Positions 1 through 8,377 of a DNA stretch of 20,529 bases are shown here, in pieces. The notes below the pieces were generated by a model. That model saw only the letters and a program-made list of their open reading frames with translations, had not been told where the DNA came from and ran no database searches. The stretch comes from Planctomycetaceae bacterium. GTDB taxonomy: Bacteria > Planctomycetota > Planctomycetia > Pirellulales > Thermoguttaceae. Each line of letters opens with the position of its first letter. Within the stretch, counting starts at the first letter, position 1. The stretch covers positions 1 through 20,529 of the forward strand of contig WRCR01000016.1 in the NCBI GenBank assembly GCA_009783865.1, in the 5' to 3' direction. The position numbers and the translations under genes are program-made.

Positions 1-1
1 A

Positions 2-865
2 GGCGGCTGGTTTGACGACCCGAATCTTTGGGCGGAAATGAAAAACCTCGAAAAAATCGACAACTACTTCTTGCAAAATCCAACGCCGTTCAAACCGGAA
101 GTCGGCGTTTTCCTTGACGAATTCAGTATGCTTGCCGTTGCGGCTGGCGGAAACGCAATGACGCGGCAAACGGTTTATAACGTCCGCGAACCGCTTGCCA
201 GAATGGGAACACCCTACGGACAATATCTGTTGAGCGATTTCGTGAACGGCAAAGTCGAAACGAAATTGAATGTGTTTGCGGCGGCATATCATCTTTTCGG
301 TGAAACCCGCAGCGCATTGAAAGAAAAGACGGCGAAGCGGGGAACCGCCAATATCTGGTGTTTCGCACCGGCATTTTTAACACCGGGCAAAGGCGGCAGT
401 GTTGAAACAATGACGGACTTGACCGGCTTCAAATTCAAGCAACTGAAGGGAGTCAACGCTTGGGCAGAACCGACTGCACGCGGTAAAACGTTCGGAATGG
501 AAAGCGGTTTCGGGTTGAAACATCCGATGCAGCCCTTGTTTGCCGTTGCTGATGCGAAAGAAGACGAAGTGCTGGCGACATATCCTGACGGTTCTGTTGC
601 CGTTGCAATACGAGAGGGAAAGAACGGCGAAATCAATATTTTTGCGGGTGCGCCGGGGTTGAGTTCGTCCTTGCTGCGGGCAGTTGCGAAAGAAATCCGG
701 CTGCATTTGTACACAGAAACGGATTGCAACGTTTACGCTAACGGCGATACGGTTGTGCTTCACGGTGCGAAGGACGGCGACGTTAAAGTCAGCCTCGGCA
801 GCGGAAAGGTGTTGACAATACCGCTGAAGTTTGGCGAAACACGTATTATTAGCGCGGGATTTTAA
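2..865 (+). CDS. C-terminal part of a GH42-like glycoside hydrolase (5' end outside window)
   Basis: The reading frame is open from base 2, so this is the 3' part of a longer gene; an internal ATG at 38 is probably not the start. The visible 287 residues begin with a stretch like the end of a GH42-type catalytic domain (VGVFLDEFSM). They continue into a flavodoxin/glutaminase-like domain of the beta-galactosidase trimerisation type (PYGQYLLSDF, then NIWCFAPAFL), and end in a small beta-rich domain (TETDCNVYANGDTVVLH). Proteins of this layout are common in Planctomycetes and Lentisphaerae and are usually annotated as hypothetical or beta-galactosidase-like. The catalytic glutamates would lie upstream, so substrate and activity cannot be judged. 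The GH50 gene nearby fits a polysaccharide-use neighbourhood. No clear terminator follows the TAA at 863. The family is moderately sure; the exact enzyme is unknown. Confidence 0.6.
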   Translation, partial: GGWFDDPNLWAEMKNLEKIDNYFLQNPTPFKPEVGVFLDEFSMLAVAAGGNAMTRQTVYNVREPLARMGTPYGQYLLSDFVNGKVETKLNVFAAAYHLFGETRSALKEKTAKRGTANIWCFAPAFLTPGKGGSVETMTDLTGFKFKQLKGVNAWAEPTARGKTFGMESGFGLKHPMQPLFAVADAKEDEVLATYPDGSVAVAIREGKNGEINIFAGAPGLSSSLLRAVAKEIRLHLYTETDCNVYANGDTVVLHGAKDGDVKVSLGSGKVLTIPLKFGETRIISAGF

Positions 866-871
866 TCCTAC

Positions 872-900
872 TTTACTTTTCTGTTCAATTTTGATAAAAT
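872..900 (+). promoter_or_regulatory. Putative sigma70-type promoter of the kinase/prenyl-synthase operon
   Basis: A -35 box TTTACT (872-877) and a -10 box TAAAAT (895-900) are separated by exactly 17 bases. They lie in the short AT-rich gap before the kinase start at 942, which would give a leader of about 35 bases. The boxes match consensus at 4/6 and 5/6. This is sequence inspection only. Confidence 0.45.
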
Positions 901-941
901 AATAGAAATAATCCTGGATTGTTTTCCTTTGCAGCGGTTTT

Positions 942-3317
942 ATGTTTCTTTTTTTTACCGATTTTTTTTCCCCGCCATATTCAGCATCGATTGCCGCAGT
1001 CGTTTCGATTGCTGCGATGATTGTGATGCTCGTCAAATATTGGAAAGTCCCTGCCCTGCGGAAACAGTTGCTCATTTCGGCTTTTATCCTGCTGCTGCTC
1101 ATTCCTATCTGTGCTATCCATATTGTTTTTTCCGGCAGGCAGGCAGGACAAATTACCGAGAACAATCTCTCCGGTTTGGCAAAATCGTATGCGGTCTCAA
1201 TCAGCCGAATGAATCACGCCGACATAACGCGGGAAACAAAAATGGATTCGCCGCCATTCCGGCAGATATTAGAATGTATGGAAGAGTGGCAACAGCGCGA
1301 AAAAAGAGTTGCTTCTATCTACACTCTGCGTGAAGACAATGAAGGAAAATTATACTTCGTTTTTGATACCGGCTTCGATAAGGACGGAGACGGAAAAAAA
1401 GATTCTGAAGAAGAGGCACCTGCTGAATTGGGAAAGGTATATGGTGCCGACCAGGAAGATATTGAAGAATTTACCGCCGCCTTCAAAGGTGAATCAGCGT
1501 TCAACGGAACTCCGGCTGAAGATGAATGGGGAACCTGGGTCAGTGCCGCCGAACCGATATATGACAAGAACGGCGAAGTTGAGGCAGTAGTCGGTGTGGA
1601 CTTCTTTGCCGATGTCTATATCAAAAGTATTTACAATGCAAAAGTTATTCCGACCATTCTTTTCGCGGTACTTCTTGTTCTCTTTTTCACAACGCAGTGG
1701 TTCTTTATTAGGCGTTTTTCGGTGGAGAAAAAACTTCTGGAATACTCTGTCAGTCTTGAAAACACAGTCGGCGAATTAGCACAAGCGAAGAAGCAGGCCG
1801 AAGTTGCAATTCAGGCAAAGCGGTTCTTTCTTGCCAACATGAGCCATGAAATCCGAACACCGATGAATGCTATTCTCGGATGTTCCAATATGCTTTCCGG
1901 CAACCGCAGTGCGGAGAACAGCACTTCAAACAATTCACTGCCGCAGGAACAGATTATCAGCACTATCCGCAGCAGCAGCCGCGACCTGATGACCCTCGTT
2001 GACGATATTTTGACTTTCGCCGATTTGGATGCCAAGAAAATCTCATTGGAATCGAAACTGTTCTCGATTAAAAAACTCATAAACGACCTTCAGATGATGT
2101 ATCAGTCCCGTCTCGACGAAAAACCGGAAATTAGTTTTTCTATAGAGCAGAAAGGACCTGTACCTGAATACATTTACGGCGACTCATCGCATCTTCGGCT
2201 CATTTTGCTGCATCTCATAGGTAATGCAATTAAGTTCACGAAAACGGGCAGCGTTACTGTCCGATACAGTGTTCAGAATATTCAGCAGACAACGCCCCCT
2301 ATGTACGACCCGGATAATGCTGCACAGACCTCACTGCTGACATCCATAGCGACAATGTTGTTCATCCCGAACAGCAGGGAAAAAAGCAGCAAGGACAGCA
2401 GTGTTTCACGTATTCAGCGGGCGGTTGCGGCATATAGCAAAAGTCCTTCTGTTTTGACATTAGCCGGCAACTCCCCCCTAATGGAACAAGAGTATTTGCG
2501 GGTTGATGTTATTGACACCGGCATCGGTATTTCACAAGAAAAGATAGAAGAAATTTTTCGTCCCTTTTCGCAAATTGATGCTTCCTACACAAGAGAATAC
2601 GGCGGGACCGGTTTGGGTCTCGGCATCGCCCGTGAATTGACGCTGCTGATGGACGGCGAGATTTCCGTTGTCAGCGAAAGAGGAAAAGGAAGCACGTTCA
2701 CCGTTCTTGTGCCGATTCTAGAACCCGATGCGGAACAAAATAACGCCGGTTCTGCCAATACAGCGGCGGCAGCAACTTGCGGAGAAACAGAACCGCCGGC
2801 CTTCACTCAAATAGCAGGCAAGACTTCTACTGCTCTGCACATACCCAGCAGCATAACCCAAACGAAAAAAAATGATAATACCCGCTCAGCCGCATCGGCA
2901 TCGAAGATACAATCATTAGATTCGCAGCAGAAAAATCCGCTCGACAATCGATGCATACTGGTTGTAGATGACAATGTTATCAATCAACTCATTGCCGAAT
3001 CAAAACTCCGGGATGCCGGTGCTAAAGTCGATATTGTCGGCAACGGCTTACTCGCTATTGAGAAAATCGCTGAAGCGGAAAAAAGCAATTCGTCCTATGA
3101 TGCTATCCTTATGGATATGCAAATGCCGGTTATGGACGGTTTTACGGCAACAAGAGAATTGCGCTCACGCAGTTTTATAAAACCGATAATTGCCGTAACA
3201 GCGAATTACGATTCCAATGAGGAATGTGTATCCGCCGGCTGCGATGCCGTTCTGGCAAAACCGCTGGACCGAAAAGAATTAGTCGAAACAATACAGAAAC
3301 TGATTAACCGAGGATAA
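942..3317 (+). CDS. Membrane-bound hybrid sensor histidine kinase with C-terminal receiver domain
   Basis: This 791-residue sensor kinase should autophosphorylate on a histidine and pass the phosphate to its own receiver domain. Two hydrophobic helices lie near the N-terminus (about 15-33 and 42-64). An extracytoplasmic Cache/PDC-like domain follows (about 65-232), with the typical ending GTWVSAAEPIYDKNGEVEAV, then a third helix (about 234-256) and a short coiled coil. The HisKA motif MSHEIRTPMN has H302. The HATPase has its N-box around N428, G1 at D525-TGIG and G2 from G554 (GGTGLGLG). The receiver (about 672-791) has D676/D677, phospho-acceptor D725 in MDMQMPVMDG and K773. Odd points are an EF-hand-like loop at residues 146-157 in the sensor and an unusually long segment between N-box and G1. 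The ATG at 942 has no evident ribosome site. Only 4 bases separate it from the next gene. The signal and the onward partner are unknown; no HPt domain or separate regulator is encoded next to it. Confidence 0.93.
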   Translation: MFLFFTDFFSPPYSASIAAVVSIAAMIVMLVKYWKVPALRKQLLISAFILLLLIPICAIHIVFSGRQAGQITENNLSGLAKSYAVSISRMNHADITRETKMDSPPFRQILECMEEWQQREKRVASIYTLREDNEGKLYFVFDTGFDKDGDGKKDSEEEAPAELGKVYGADQEDIEEFTAAFKGESAFNGTPAEDEWGTWVSAAEPIYDKNGEVEAVVGVDFFADVYIKSIYNAKVIPTILFAVLLVLFFTTQWFFIRRFSVEKKLLEYSVSLENTVGELAQAKKQAEVAIQAKRFFLANMSHEIRTPMNAILGCSNMLSGNRSAENSTSNNSLPQEQIISTIRSSSRDLMTLVDDILTFADLDAKKISLESKLFSIKKLINDLQMMYQSRLDEKPEISFSIEQKGPVPEYIYGDSSHLRLILLHLIGNAIKFTKTGSVTVRYSVQNIQQTTPPMYDPDNAAQTSLLTSIATMLFIPNSREKSSKDSSVSRIQRAVAAYSKSPSVLTLAGNSPLMEQEYLRVDVIDTGIGISQEKIEEIFRPFSQIDASYTREYGGTGLGLGIARELTLLMDGEISVVSERGKGSTFTVLVPILEPDAEQNNAGSANTAAAATCGETEPPAFTQIAGKTSTALHIPSSITQTKKNDNTRSAASASKIQSLDSQQKNPLDNRCILVVDDNVINQLIAESKLRDAGAKVDIVGNGLLAIEKIAEAEKSNSSYDAILMDMQMPVMDGFTATRELRSRSFIKPIIAVTANYDSNEECVSAGCDAVLAKPLDRKELVETIQKLINRG

Positions 3318-3321
3318 AACA

Positions 3322-5097
3322 ATGCCGCCAGATGATGCCGTTCCTGCTGTTTCGTCTGACGCTGCTGATACTTTCGTTCTAAACGGTGTCGTTCAGAAAG
3401 TTCCGCCGACAAAGGAAGAACGAAACGCTTTCATTGCCGTGTGCAGTCGTGAAGTTCAAACTCTAAAGGAAAACGGTTTTGCAAACGGAATTCCGCAGCG
3501 TTCTCAACTGGAAGAGACCGCGCGTTCAATTATTCCAACACCGGAATATCTCGGATGGACAATGGTGCAGCTCGGCAGCATACTTTGGACGGAAAGAGTT
3601 TCCGCCGTTCCTTATAACCGCCGCTTATTGTTTTTGCCGCATTGTCTCCGCAACGCCGATGCTTGTCCCGCAACGTATTCCGCCGAAGGATTACACTGCG
3701 AAAATTGCGGGCAGTGTGAAATAGGAAAACTGAAACAATACGCCGAAGATTTGGGTTATTCTGTTCTTGTTGCCGAAGGTTCACCGGCGGTTTTGCAATG
3801 GATACTTCAACGAAAGTCAGATGCTGTTCTCGGTGTCGGATGTTTGCGTTCTCTCGAGAGGGCTTTCAGCAAACTGCTCTTTGCCGGTATTCCCGCGCTT
3901 GCAGTTCCGCTGCATGCTTCAACGTGCCGCAATACGGAAACCGACCTCGATTATGTACACGGCATGATTTGCACGGAATATATTCCTGACAAAAATAAGA
4001 AACACAAGAATGAGACGCAGTTGCATTCAGCCGCTAATAAAAAGTCCAATCTTCCATTGCTGCGGGCTGCATCGGACTTATTTACATTAACTGCCGGAGA
4101 ACATAAATCAGTAAATTATCCCGAAGCCGACCCGAAGACCGCCGTTCAAAGAATTGCCGGTAGTTTTCTTTGCAGCGGCGGAAAGTTCTATCGTCCATTT
4201 ATTGTGTTGTCGGTTTTTGATTCATTAACCGGCTCGCATTGTACCGGTGAAGACGGCGAAATCAACGCCGCCAACCTTCCGTCTTTCGTGAAAGATGCCG
4301 CAAGAGCAGTCGAGATGTTTCATAAGGCATCTCTCGTTCACGATGACATCGAAGACGGCGATAATTTCCGCTACGGGAAGCCCGCTCTGCATACTGAATA
4401 CGGAACGCCTGCTGCGATTAACATCGGCGATTATCTTATCGGCGAAGGATACCGCTGCATTGCCGGAATCCGCTGCGCAGCCGCTGCGGAGATTGTTCTT
4501 GAGATGCTTGCCTGCCTTGTCAACGCTCACAAAAAATTATGTGAAGGACAAGGAGCGGAACTCGCCTGGAGAAAACAACTAACGGAAAATGCCGGAAAGG
4601 AGATTGAGCCGTCTGTTTCGGAGATAATCGAGATTTACGTTTTGAAGACCGCGCCGGCGTTTGAAGCAGCATTGAGTATCGGTGTTCTGTCTGCTGTTGC
4701 TTCTGGTAAAGTCGATTATGAATTTTATGAACGGACGAAGGCATCGGTTGCGCGATATTCCCGTCATCTCGGCGCGGCATTTCAAATCCGCAATGATTTG
4801 GACGATTTTTTACCGGAGACCTTTCGTCAGCGGAAAAAGGGTTTTGATTTACTTCGGAACAGTCCGACACTGCTGCGGGCATTTTTCGTCAGCAAATATG
4901 TAAAAGAATCGGCTGATAACTTTGAGGAATATCGTTTGCAGATGGAAAATGCCGGTGTGTTTTCGCAAGCGGAAGAATTGATTCGCAAGTTGAAAGCGAA
5001 GGCGGCAGAAGCGGTGCGCAGTATTGACAAAGACACCGTTGAGGGTAAAGCGTTGCAGGAGTGTTTGTTGGAATTTATTGATGCGTTTGATTGTTGA
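3322..5097 (+). CDS. DUF116 domain fused to a trans-polyprenyl diphosphate synthase
   Basis: A 591-residue fusion. Residues about 90-215 match DUF116, a poorly understood family with conserved cysteines, here C108, C115, C126-x2-C129-x2-C132, C174 and C202, suggesting a metal or Fe-S site. Residues about 265-591 are an all-alpha polyprenyl synthetase, a family that condenses isopentenyl diphosphate with allylic diphosphates at the membrane face. Visible motifs are GGKFYRP (286-292), the first Asp-rich motif DDIED (341-345), KTAPAFEAA, and FQIRNDLDDF with the second Asp-rich motif as N491-D-L-D-D495. Two positions depart from the norm: the usual RRG after the first motif is RYG, and the second motif starts with Asn. 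The ATG at 3322 follows the kinase stop by 4 bases and has a GAGGA ribosome site (3310-3314), so the two genes should be cotranscribed. Similar fusions are known in Planctomycetes. Product chain length and the role of DUF116 cannot be read from sequence. Confidence 0.85.
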   Translation: MPPDDAVPAVSSDAADTFVLNGVVQKVPPTKEERNAFIAVCSREVQTLKENGFANGIPQRSQLEETARSIIPTPEYLGWTMVQLGSILWTERVSAVPYNRRLLFLPHCLRNADACPATYSAEGLHCENCGQCEIGKLKQYAEDLGYSVLVAEGSPAVLQWILQRKSDAVLGVGCLRSLERAFSKLLFAGIPALAVPLHASTCRNTETDLDYVHGMICTEYIPDKNKKHKNETQLHSAANKKSNLPLLRAASDLFTLTAGEHKSVNYPEADPKTAVQRIAGSFLCSGGKFYRPFIVLSVFDSLTGSHCTGEDGEINAANLPSFVKDAARAVEMFHKASLVHDDIEDGDNFRYGKPALHTEYGTPAAINIGDYLIGEGYRCIAGIRCAAAAEIVLEMLACLVNAHKKLCEGQGAELAWRKQLTENAGKEIEPSVSEIIEIYVLKTAPAFEAALSIGVLSAVASGKVDYEFYERTKASVARYSRHLGAAFQIRNDLDDFLPETFRQRKKGFDLLRNSPTLLRAFFVSKYVKESADNFEEYRLQMENAGVFSQAEELIRKLKAKAAEAVRSIDKDTVEGKALQECLLEFIDAFDC

Positions 5098-5134
5098 TTG
5101 TATATCCGTTTAGCGTAGGCGTGTTTCAGAAAAT

Positions 5135-5166
5135 ACGGTAATCCTACCGTTTCCTTTTCCTTTACA
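5135..5166 (+). terminator. Possible intrinsic terminator after the kinase/prenyl-synthase operon
   Basis: A perfect 6-bp stem ACGGTA/TACCGT with an ATCC loop (5135-5150) is followed by a pyrimidine tract (TTCCTTTTCCTTTA). It lies 37 bases after the stop at 5097 and just before the next start at 5176. The short stem and C-interrupted tract make it a weak candidate. Confidence 0.4.
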
Positions 5167-5175
5167 TATATTGCC

Positions 5176-7290
5176 ATGAAAAAAATAACCGTTTTTGTTT
5201 TCTTTCTTACCGTTCTTCTGCTTTCCAGCAGCGTTTTTTCTGCTGAAGGAGTTATCACAGTCCTCGACATTTCGCAGGACGGCATCGCTGTCCTTACGCC
5301 GCAGGATTCCAAGTTGACCTTCAACAGCGGTATCAAAGTTGATACCGGCACCAAAGGGCAGTGGCCCGGATTTGTAACCAAAGGTCTCAAATGGAATTTT
5401 TCGGAGAGCGACGCACTCATTTTCGATGTTTCCAATCACGGTGCGGAAAAAATCCGGCTGCATTGCCGGCTTGATTCTCCCGAAGTTGACCACAAAACAA
5501 TGACGGGAACTTATACGCACTGGTTCGAAGTTGAAGCCGGTCAGCGGACTCAAGCGAAAGTCCCGTTGCCTTCCCGTTTGCCGCCGCAATTAGCGGAAAA
5601 ACTTTTCGGCATGCGGGGTTATCCGGGCGGAGTTCGCGGGCAAGGCAACGTCGGAAGCGCGAAAGCATTTCACAAAGACGCTGTTGTTTCAATGGTTGTA
5701 TTCTTGAATCAGCCCGGCAAAGAAACATCGTGGACAGTTCACGGTGTCACTGCCGCCAAAGGAAAACAAGCGGAATGGTCAAAATTATCTGCCGATGCGT
5801 TTTTCCCGTTCATTGACAAATTCGGACAATTCAAATACGACAATTGGCAAGGCAAAGTTCATTCCGAAGACGAACTGAAACAGAATATCGGAAAGGAAGA
5901 ATTGGATTTAGAGAAAAATCCTTCTCCGAAAGACAGAAATCAATACGGCGGATATACTGCCGGTAAAAAATATGAAGTAACGGGACAATTCCGAGTCGAA
6001 AAAATTGACGGCGTATGGTGGTTCATCGACCCGGAGGGCTGTTTGTTCTGGTCGCACGGAACCGATTGCGTAATTACCGGTAATGCCGTAACGCCGATTA
6101 CAGACCGCGAATTTTATTTTGAAGGACTGCCGCCGAAAGACGACCCCGTATTCAAGGCGTGCTACGGCACGGGAAATTGGGCTCCGCATAACTATTACGA
6201 AGGAAGAGGGACTTACGTTACCTTCAACTTCACGCGTGCTAATCTGATTCGGAAATACGGCAGCGATTGGCAGAACATTCACGCTAAACTGGCACATCAG
6301 CGTTTGAAGAGTTGGGGAATGAACACGATAGCCAACTGGTCAGACCGCTCGATTTATGAACTTCGCAAGACCCCTTACACGGCGACTATCAACAGCGGCG
6401 GCAAAAGAATCGAAGGCAGCGGCGGATATTGGGGAAAATTCTTTGATACGTTCTCGAAGGAATTTGAGGAAACCGTTGATAGGAACGTTAAAAACACAGC
6501 CGCTTATTCTGCCGATGACCCTTGGTGCTTGGGATACTTCGTTGACAATGAAATCAGTTGGGGCGGTGAACGCTCATTAGCAGTCGGAACGATAACTTCG
6601 CCGGCAGACCAGCCCGCTAAAATTGTTTTTGTCAATGATTTGAAGGAAAAGTACGGCGACATCAAAAAACTCAATGCCGTTTGGGGAACTGCGCATGCCG
6701 ATTGGAACGCGCTGCTTGCTTCAACGAACAAACCGGACGAAACGAAGGCGAAGGAAGACCTCGATTTCTTTCACCGGAAGGTTGCCGAGAAGTATTTCAG
6801 TACGATACATGCGGCAATCAAAAAGTACGCTCCGAAGAAGATGTACTTTGGATGCAGATTTGCGTGGGGAAATGAGACGGCAATCCGTGTTTCCGCAAAC
6901 TATTGCGATGTAATCAGTTTCAACAAATATCAGCGTACTCTTACGGAGTTCAAATTGCCGGAAGGCATTGACAAGCCGGTGATTATCGGCGAGTTTCACT
7001 TCGGTGCGCTGGACAGAGGAATGTTCCACACGGGATTGGTGCCGACCGAATCGCAGGAAAAACGGGCGGAAGCGTATTACGAGTACGTTGCGTCGGCGTT
7101 GCGAAATCCGTTGATAATTGGAACGCATTGGTTTCAATACGGCGACCAAGCGACAACGGGGCGCGGAGACGGCGAAAATTATCAAATCGGTTTGTTGAAT
7201 GTTTGCGACACACCGTATCCTGAAACGATTTCAGCGGTGCGAAAAGTCGGATACAACTTGTATGATATGCGGCTCAAGAGCGGAAAATGA
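5176..7290 (+). CDS. Secreted GH50-family beta-agarase-like glycoside hydrolase
   Basis: This 704-residue exported enzyme has a signal peptide of about 23 residues (basic MKK start, hydrophobic core, cleavage near VFSA/EG). An N-terminal beta-rich region of about 240 residues precedes a (beta/alpha)8 catalytic domain. Family signatures are GVWWFIDPEGCLFWSHG, LKSWGMNTIANWSD, YFVDNEISWGG and IIGEFHFGALDRG. By comparison with GH50 agarases, E459 in DNEISWG is the likely acid/base and E606 in GEFHFG the likely nucleophile. GH50 enzymes cleave beta-1,4 links in agarose, releasing neoagaro-oligosaccharides, so the expected role is breakdown of an algal or agarose-like galactan outside the cytoplasm; the substrate here is inferred from family only. 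It is apparently a single-gene unit between two terminator-like hairpins, convergent with miaA. The ATG at 5176 directly precedes the signal peptide; no Shine-Dalgarno is visible. Confidence 0.85.
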   Translation: MKKITVFVFFLTVLLLSSSVFSAEGVITVLDISQDGIAVLTPQDSKLTFNSGIKVDTGTKGQWPGFVTKGLKWNFSESDALIFDVSNHGAEKIRLHCRLDSPEVDHKTMTGTYTHWFEVEAGQRTQAKVPLPSRLPPQLAEKLFGMRGYPGGVRGQGNVGSAKAFHKDAVVSMVVFLNQPGKETSWTVHGVTAAKGKQAEWSKLSADAFFPFIDKFGQFKYDNWQGKVHSEDELKQNIGKEELDLEKNPSPKDRNQYGGYTAGKKYEVTGQFRVEKIDGVWWFIDPEGCLFWSHGTDCVITGNAVTPITDREFYFEGLPPKDDPVFKACYGTGNWAPHNYYEGRGTYVTFNFTRANLIRKYGSDWQNIHAKLAHQRLKSWGMNTIANWSDRSIYELRKTPYTATINSGGKRIEGSGGYWGKFFDTFSKEFEETVDRNVKNTAAYSADDPWCLGYFVDNEISWGGERSLAVGTITSPADQPAKIVFVNDLKEKYGDIKKLNAVWGTAHADWNALLASTNKPDETKAKEDLDFFHRKVAEKYFSTIHAAIKKYAPKKMYFGCRFAWGNETAIRVSANYCDVISFNKYQRTLTEFKLPEGIDKPVIIGEFHFGALDRGMFHTGLVPTESQEKRAEAYYEYVASALRNPLIIGTHWFQYGDQATTGRGDGENYQIGLLNVCDTPYPETISAVRKVGYNLYDMRLKSGK

Positions 7291-7320
7291 CCGCGGAGAG
7301 TTGCGGGCAGCGAGAACAGA

Positions 7321-7343
7321 GACGCAATCGAAAGATTTGCGTC
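7321..7343. terminator. Hairpin between convergent agarase and miaA genes, possible bidirectional terminator
   Basis: GACGCAATC and GATTTGCGTC pair over nine positions with one bulged base around a GAAA tetraloop. The hairpin fills the gap between the agarase stop (7290) and the miaA stop (7344). No real T-run follows on either strand, so its efficiency is doubtful. Confidence 0.4.
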
Positions 7344-8333
7344 TTAATCCGCTTCGCCTTCCGAAGCGGCTATTCCGGCAAACAACGGCTCGTTGTCATT
7401 CAACTGAACTCCTTCAAAGTGCGGGTCTTCGGCGGAGATAAACCTGCACTCTGATAAGCCGCGAAACCACGTTTCCTGACTCTTCGCAAAATTTCTCGTT
7501 TTCTGCTTTATCAGAGACACCGCATCGAAGTATTTCAATTTGCCTTCAAGATAGTCGAATAATTCTTTATAGCCCAATGCCTGCCGCGCTGTCTGACTAA
7601 TTTTGAGTTTCCGCTCTGAGAGTAATTTAACTTCGTCGAGGAAGCCGTCGTAAATCATTTTGTCCACCCGTTTTTCAATACGGGCGTAAAGCTTTTCCCG
7701 CTGCATACCAAGAACATATACTTTGCACTTATCGGCAGGCGTTCCATTGTCGAATTGTTTCTGGAATGAACTAATCGGCTTGCCGGTCAACTCATAAACC
7801 TCCAGCGCACGGACAATTCTTCGGGTATCGTTTGGATGAAGCCGTTTTGCAGAAACTTCGTCAACCTTTTTGAGCAGTGAATGAAGATATTCCGAATCTT
7901 TTCCTTCTGCCTTCTTTTGGAGATTCATCCGAAATTCCTTGTCGGCGGCGGGACCTTCAAACATTCCTCGCAACATTGCCTTCAGGTACAGCGGCGTTCC
8001 GCCGACAAAGAGAACGTCCTTGTCTTTTAACTGTATTTCCGCAATTTTATCACAGGCATCATTCACGTATCTTGCAAGCGAATACTCTTCGCTGGGGTCA
8101 ACAACATCAATGAGATGATGCGGTATTCCGTTGCGGTCTTCAATCCAGATTTTCGATGTTCCGATGTCCATTTCACGATAGACCGCCATCGAATCCAAAG
8201 AGATAATTTCTGCGTTGAGACGTTCAGCGAGTTTGACGGCAAGTTGGCTTTTTCCGACTGCGGTAGGTCCGGTCAAATACCAGCACGAAAGTGTCAAACG
8301 GCGAAAACGGGCGAGTTCTTCAAGGTCAATCAT
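7344..8333 (-). CDS. miaA: tRNA dimethylallyltransferase MiaA
   Basis: This 329-residue cytoplasmic enzyme transfers the dimethylallyl group from dimethylallyl diphosphate to N6 of A37 in tRNAs reading codons that start with U, the first step towards ms2i6A. The P-loop GPTAVGKS is at residues 22-29. It is followed by the DSMAVYREMDIGT substrate motif, VGGTPLYLKAML (the GGTGLY-type motif), the RIVRALEVYELTGKPIS tRNA-binding motif, and a C-terminal RQALGYKEL segment. Length is normal for the family. The ATG at 8333 gives about 20 residues before the P-loop, slightly longer than usual; no Shine-Dalgarno is visible. It appears to be monocistronic with a promoter just upstream. It uses an isoprenoid diphosphate, as does the prenyl synthase on the other strand, but nothing in the layout links them. 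Confidence 0.96.
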   Translation of the reverse strand: MIDLEELARFRRLTLSCWYLTGPTAVGKSQLAVKLAERLNAEIISLDSMAVYREMDIGTSKIWIEDRNGIPHHLIDVVDPSEEYSLARYVNDACDKIAEIQLKDKDVLFVGGTPLYLKAMLRGMFEGPAADKEFRMNLQKKAEGKDSEYLHSLLKKVDEVSAKRLHPNDTRRIVRALEVYELTGKPISSFQKQFDNGTPADKCKVYVLGMQREKLYARIEKRVDKMIYDGFLDEVKLLSERKLKISQTARQALGYKELFDYLEGKLKYFDAVSLIKQKTRNFAKSQETWFRGLSECRFISAEDPHFEGVQLNDNEPLFAGIAASEGEAD

Positions 8334-8377
8334 TGGAAGGGTACGTATGTTTTCAAACAGATTATCGCATACGGTTT

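Noticed and set aside
38..40. ATG at 38 as the true start of the first gene
   Set aside because: The frame is open to base 2 and the residues before the ATG (GGWFDDPNLWAE) continue the same domain, so the gene begins outside the window.
377..1165. Long minus-strand open frame (262 codons) over the first gene's end and the kinase start
   Set aside because: It crosses two supported genes and the promoter, shows no domain signature, and looks like a shadow frame.
4827..5435. Minus-strand open frame of 202 codons across the prenyl synthase end and agarase start
   Set aside because: It has no recognisable motif, spans the terminator-like hairpin and two well-supported plus-strand genes, and is a shadow frame.
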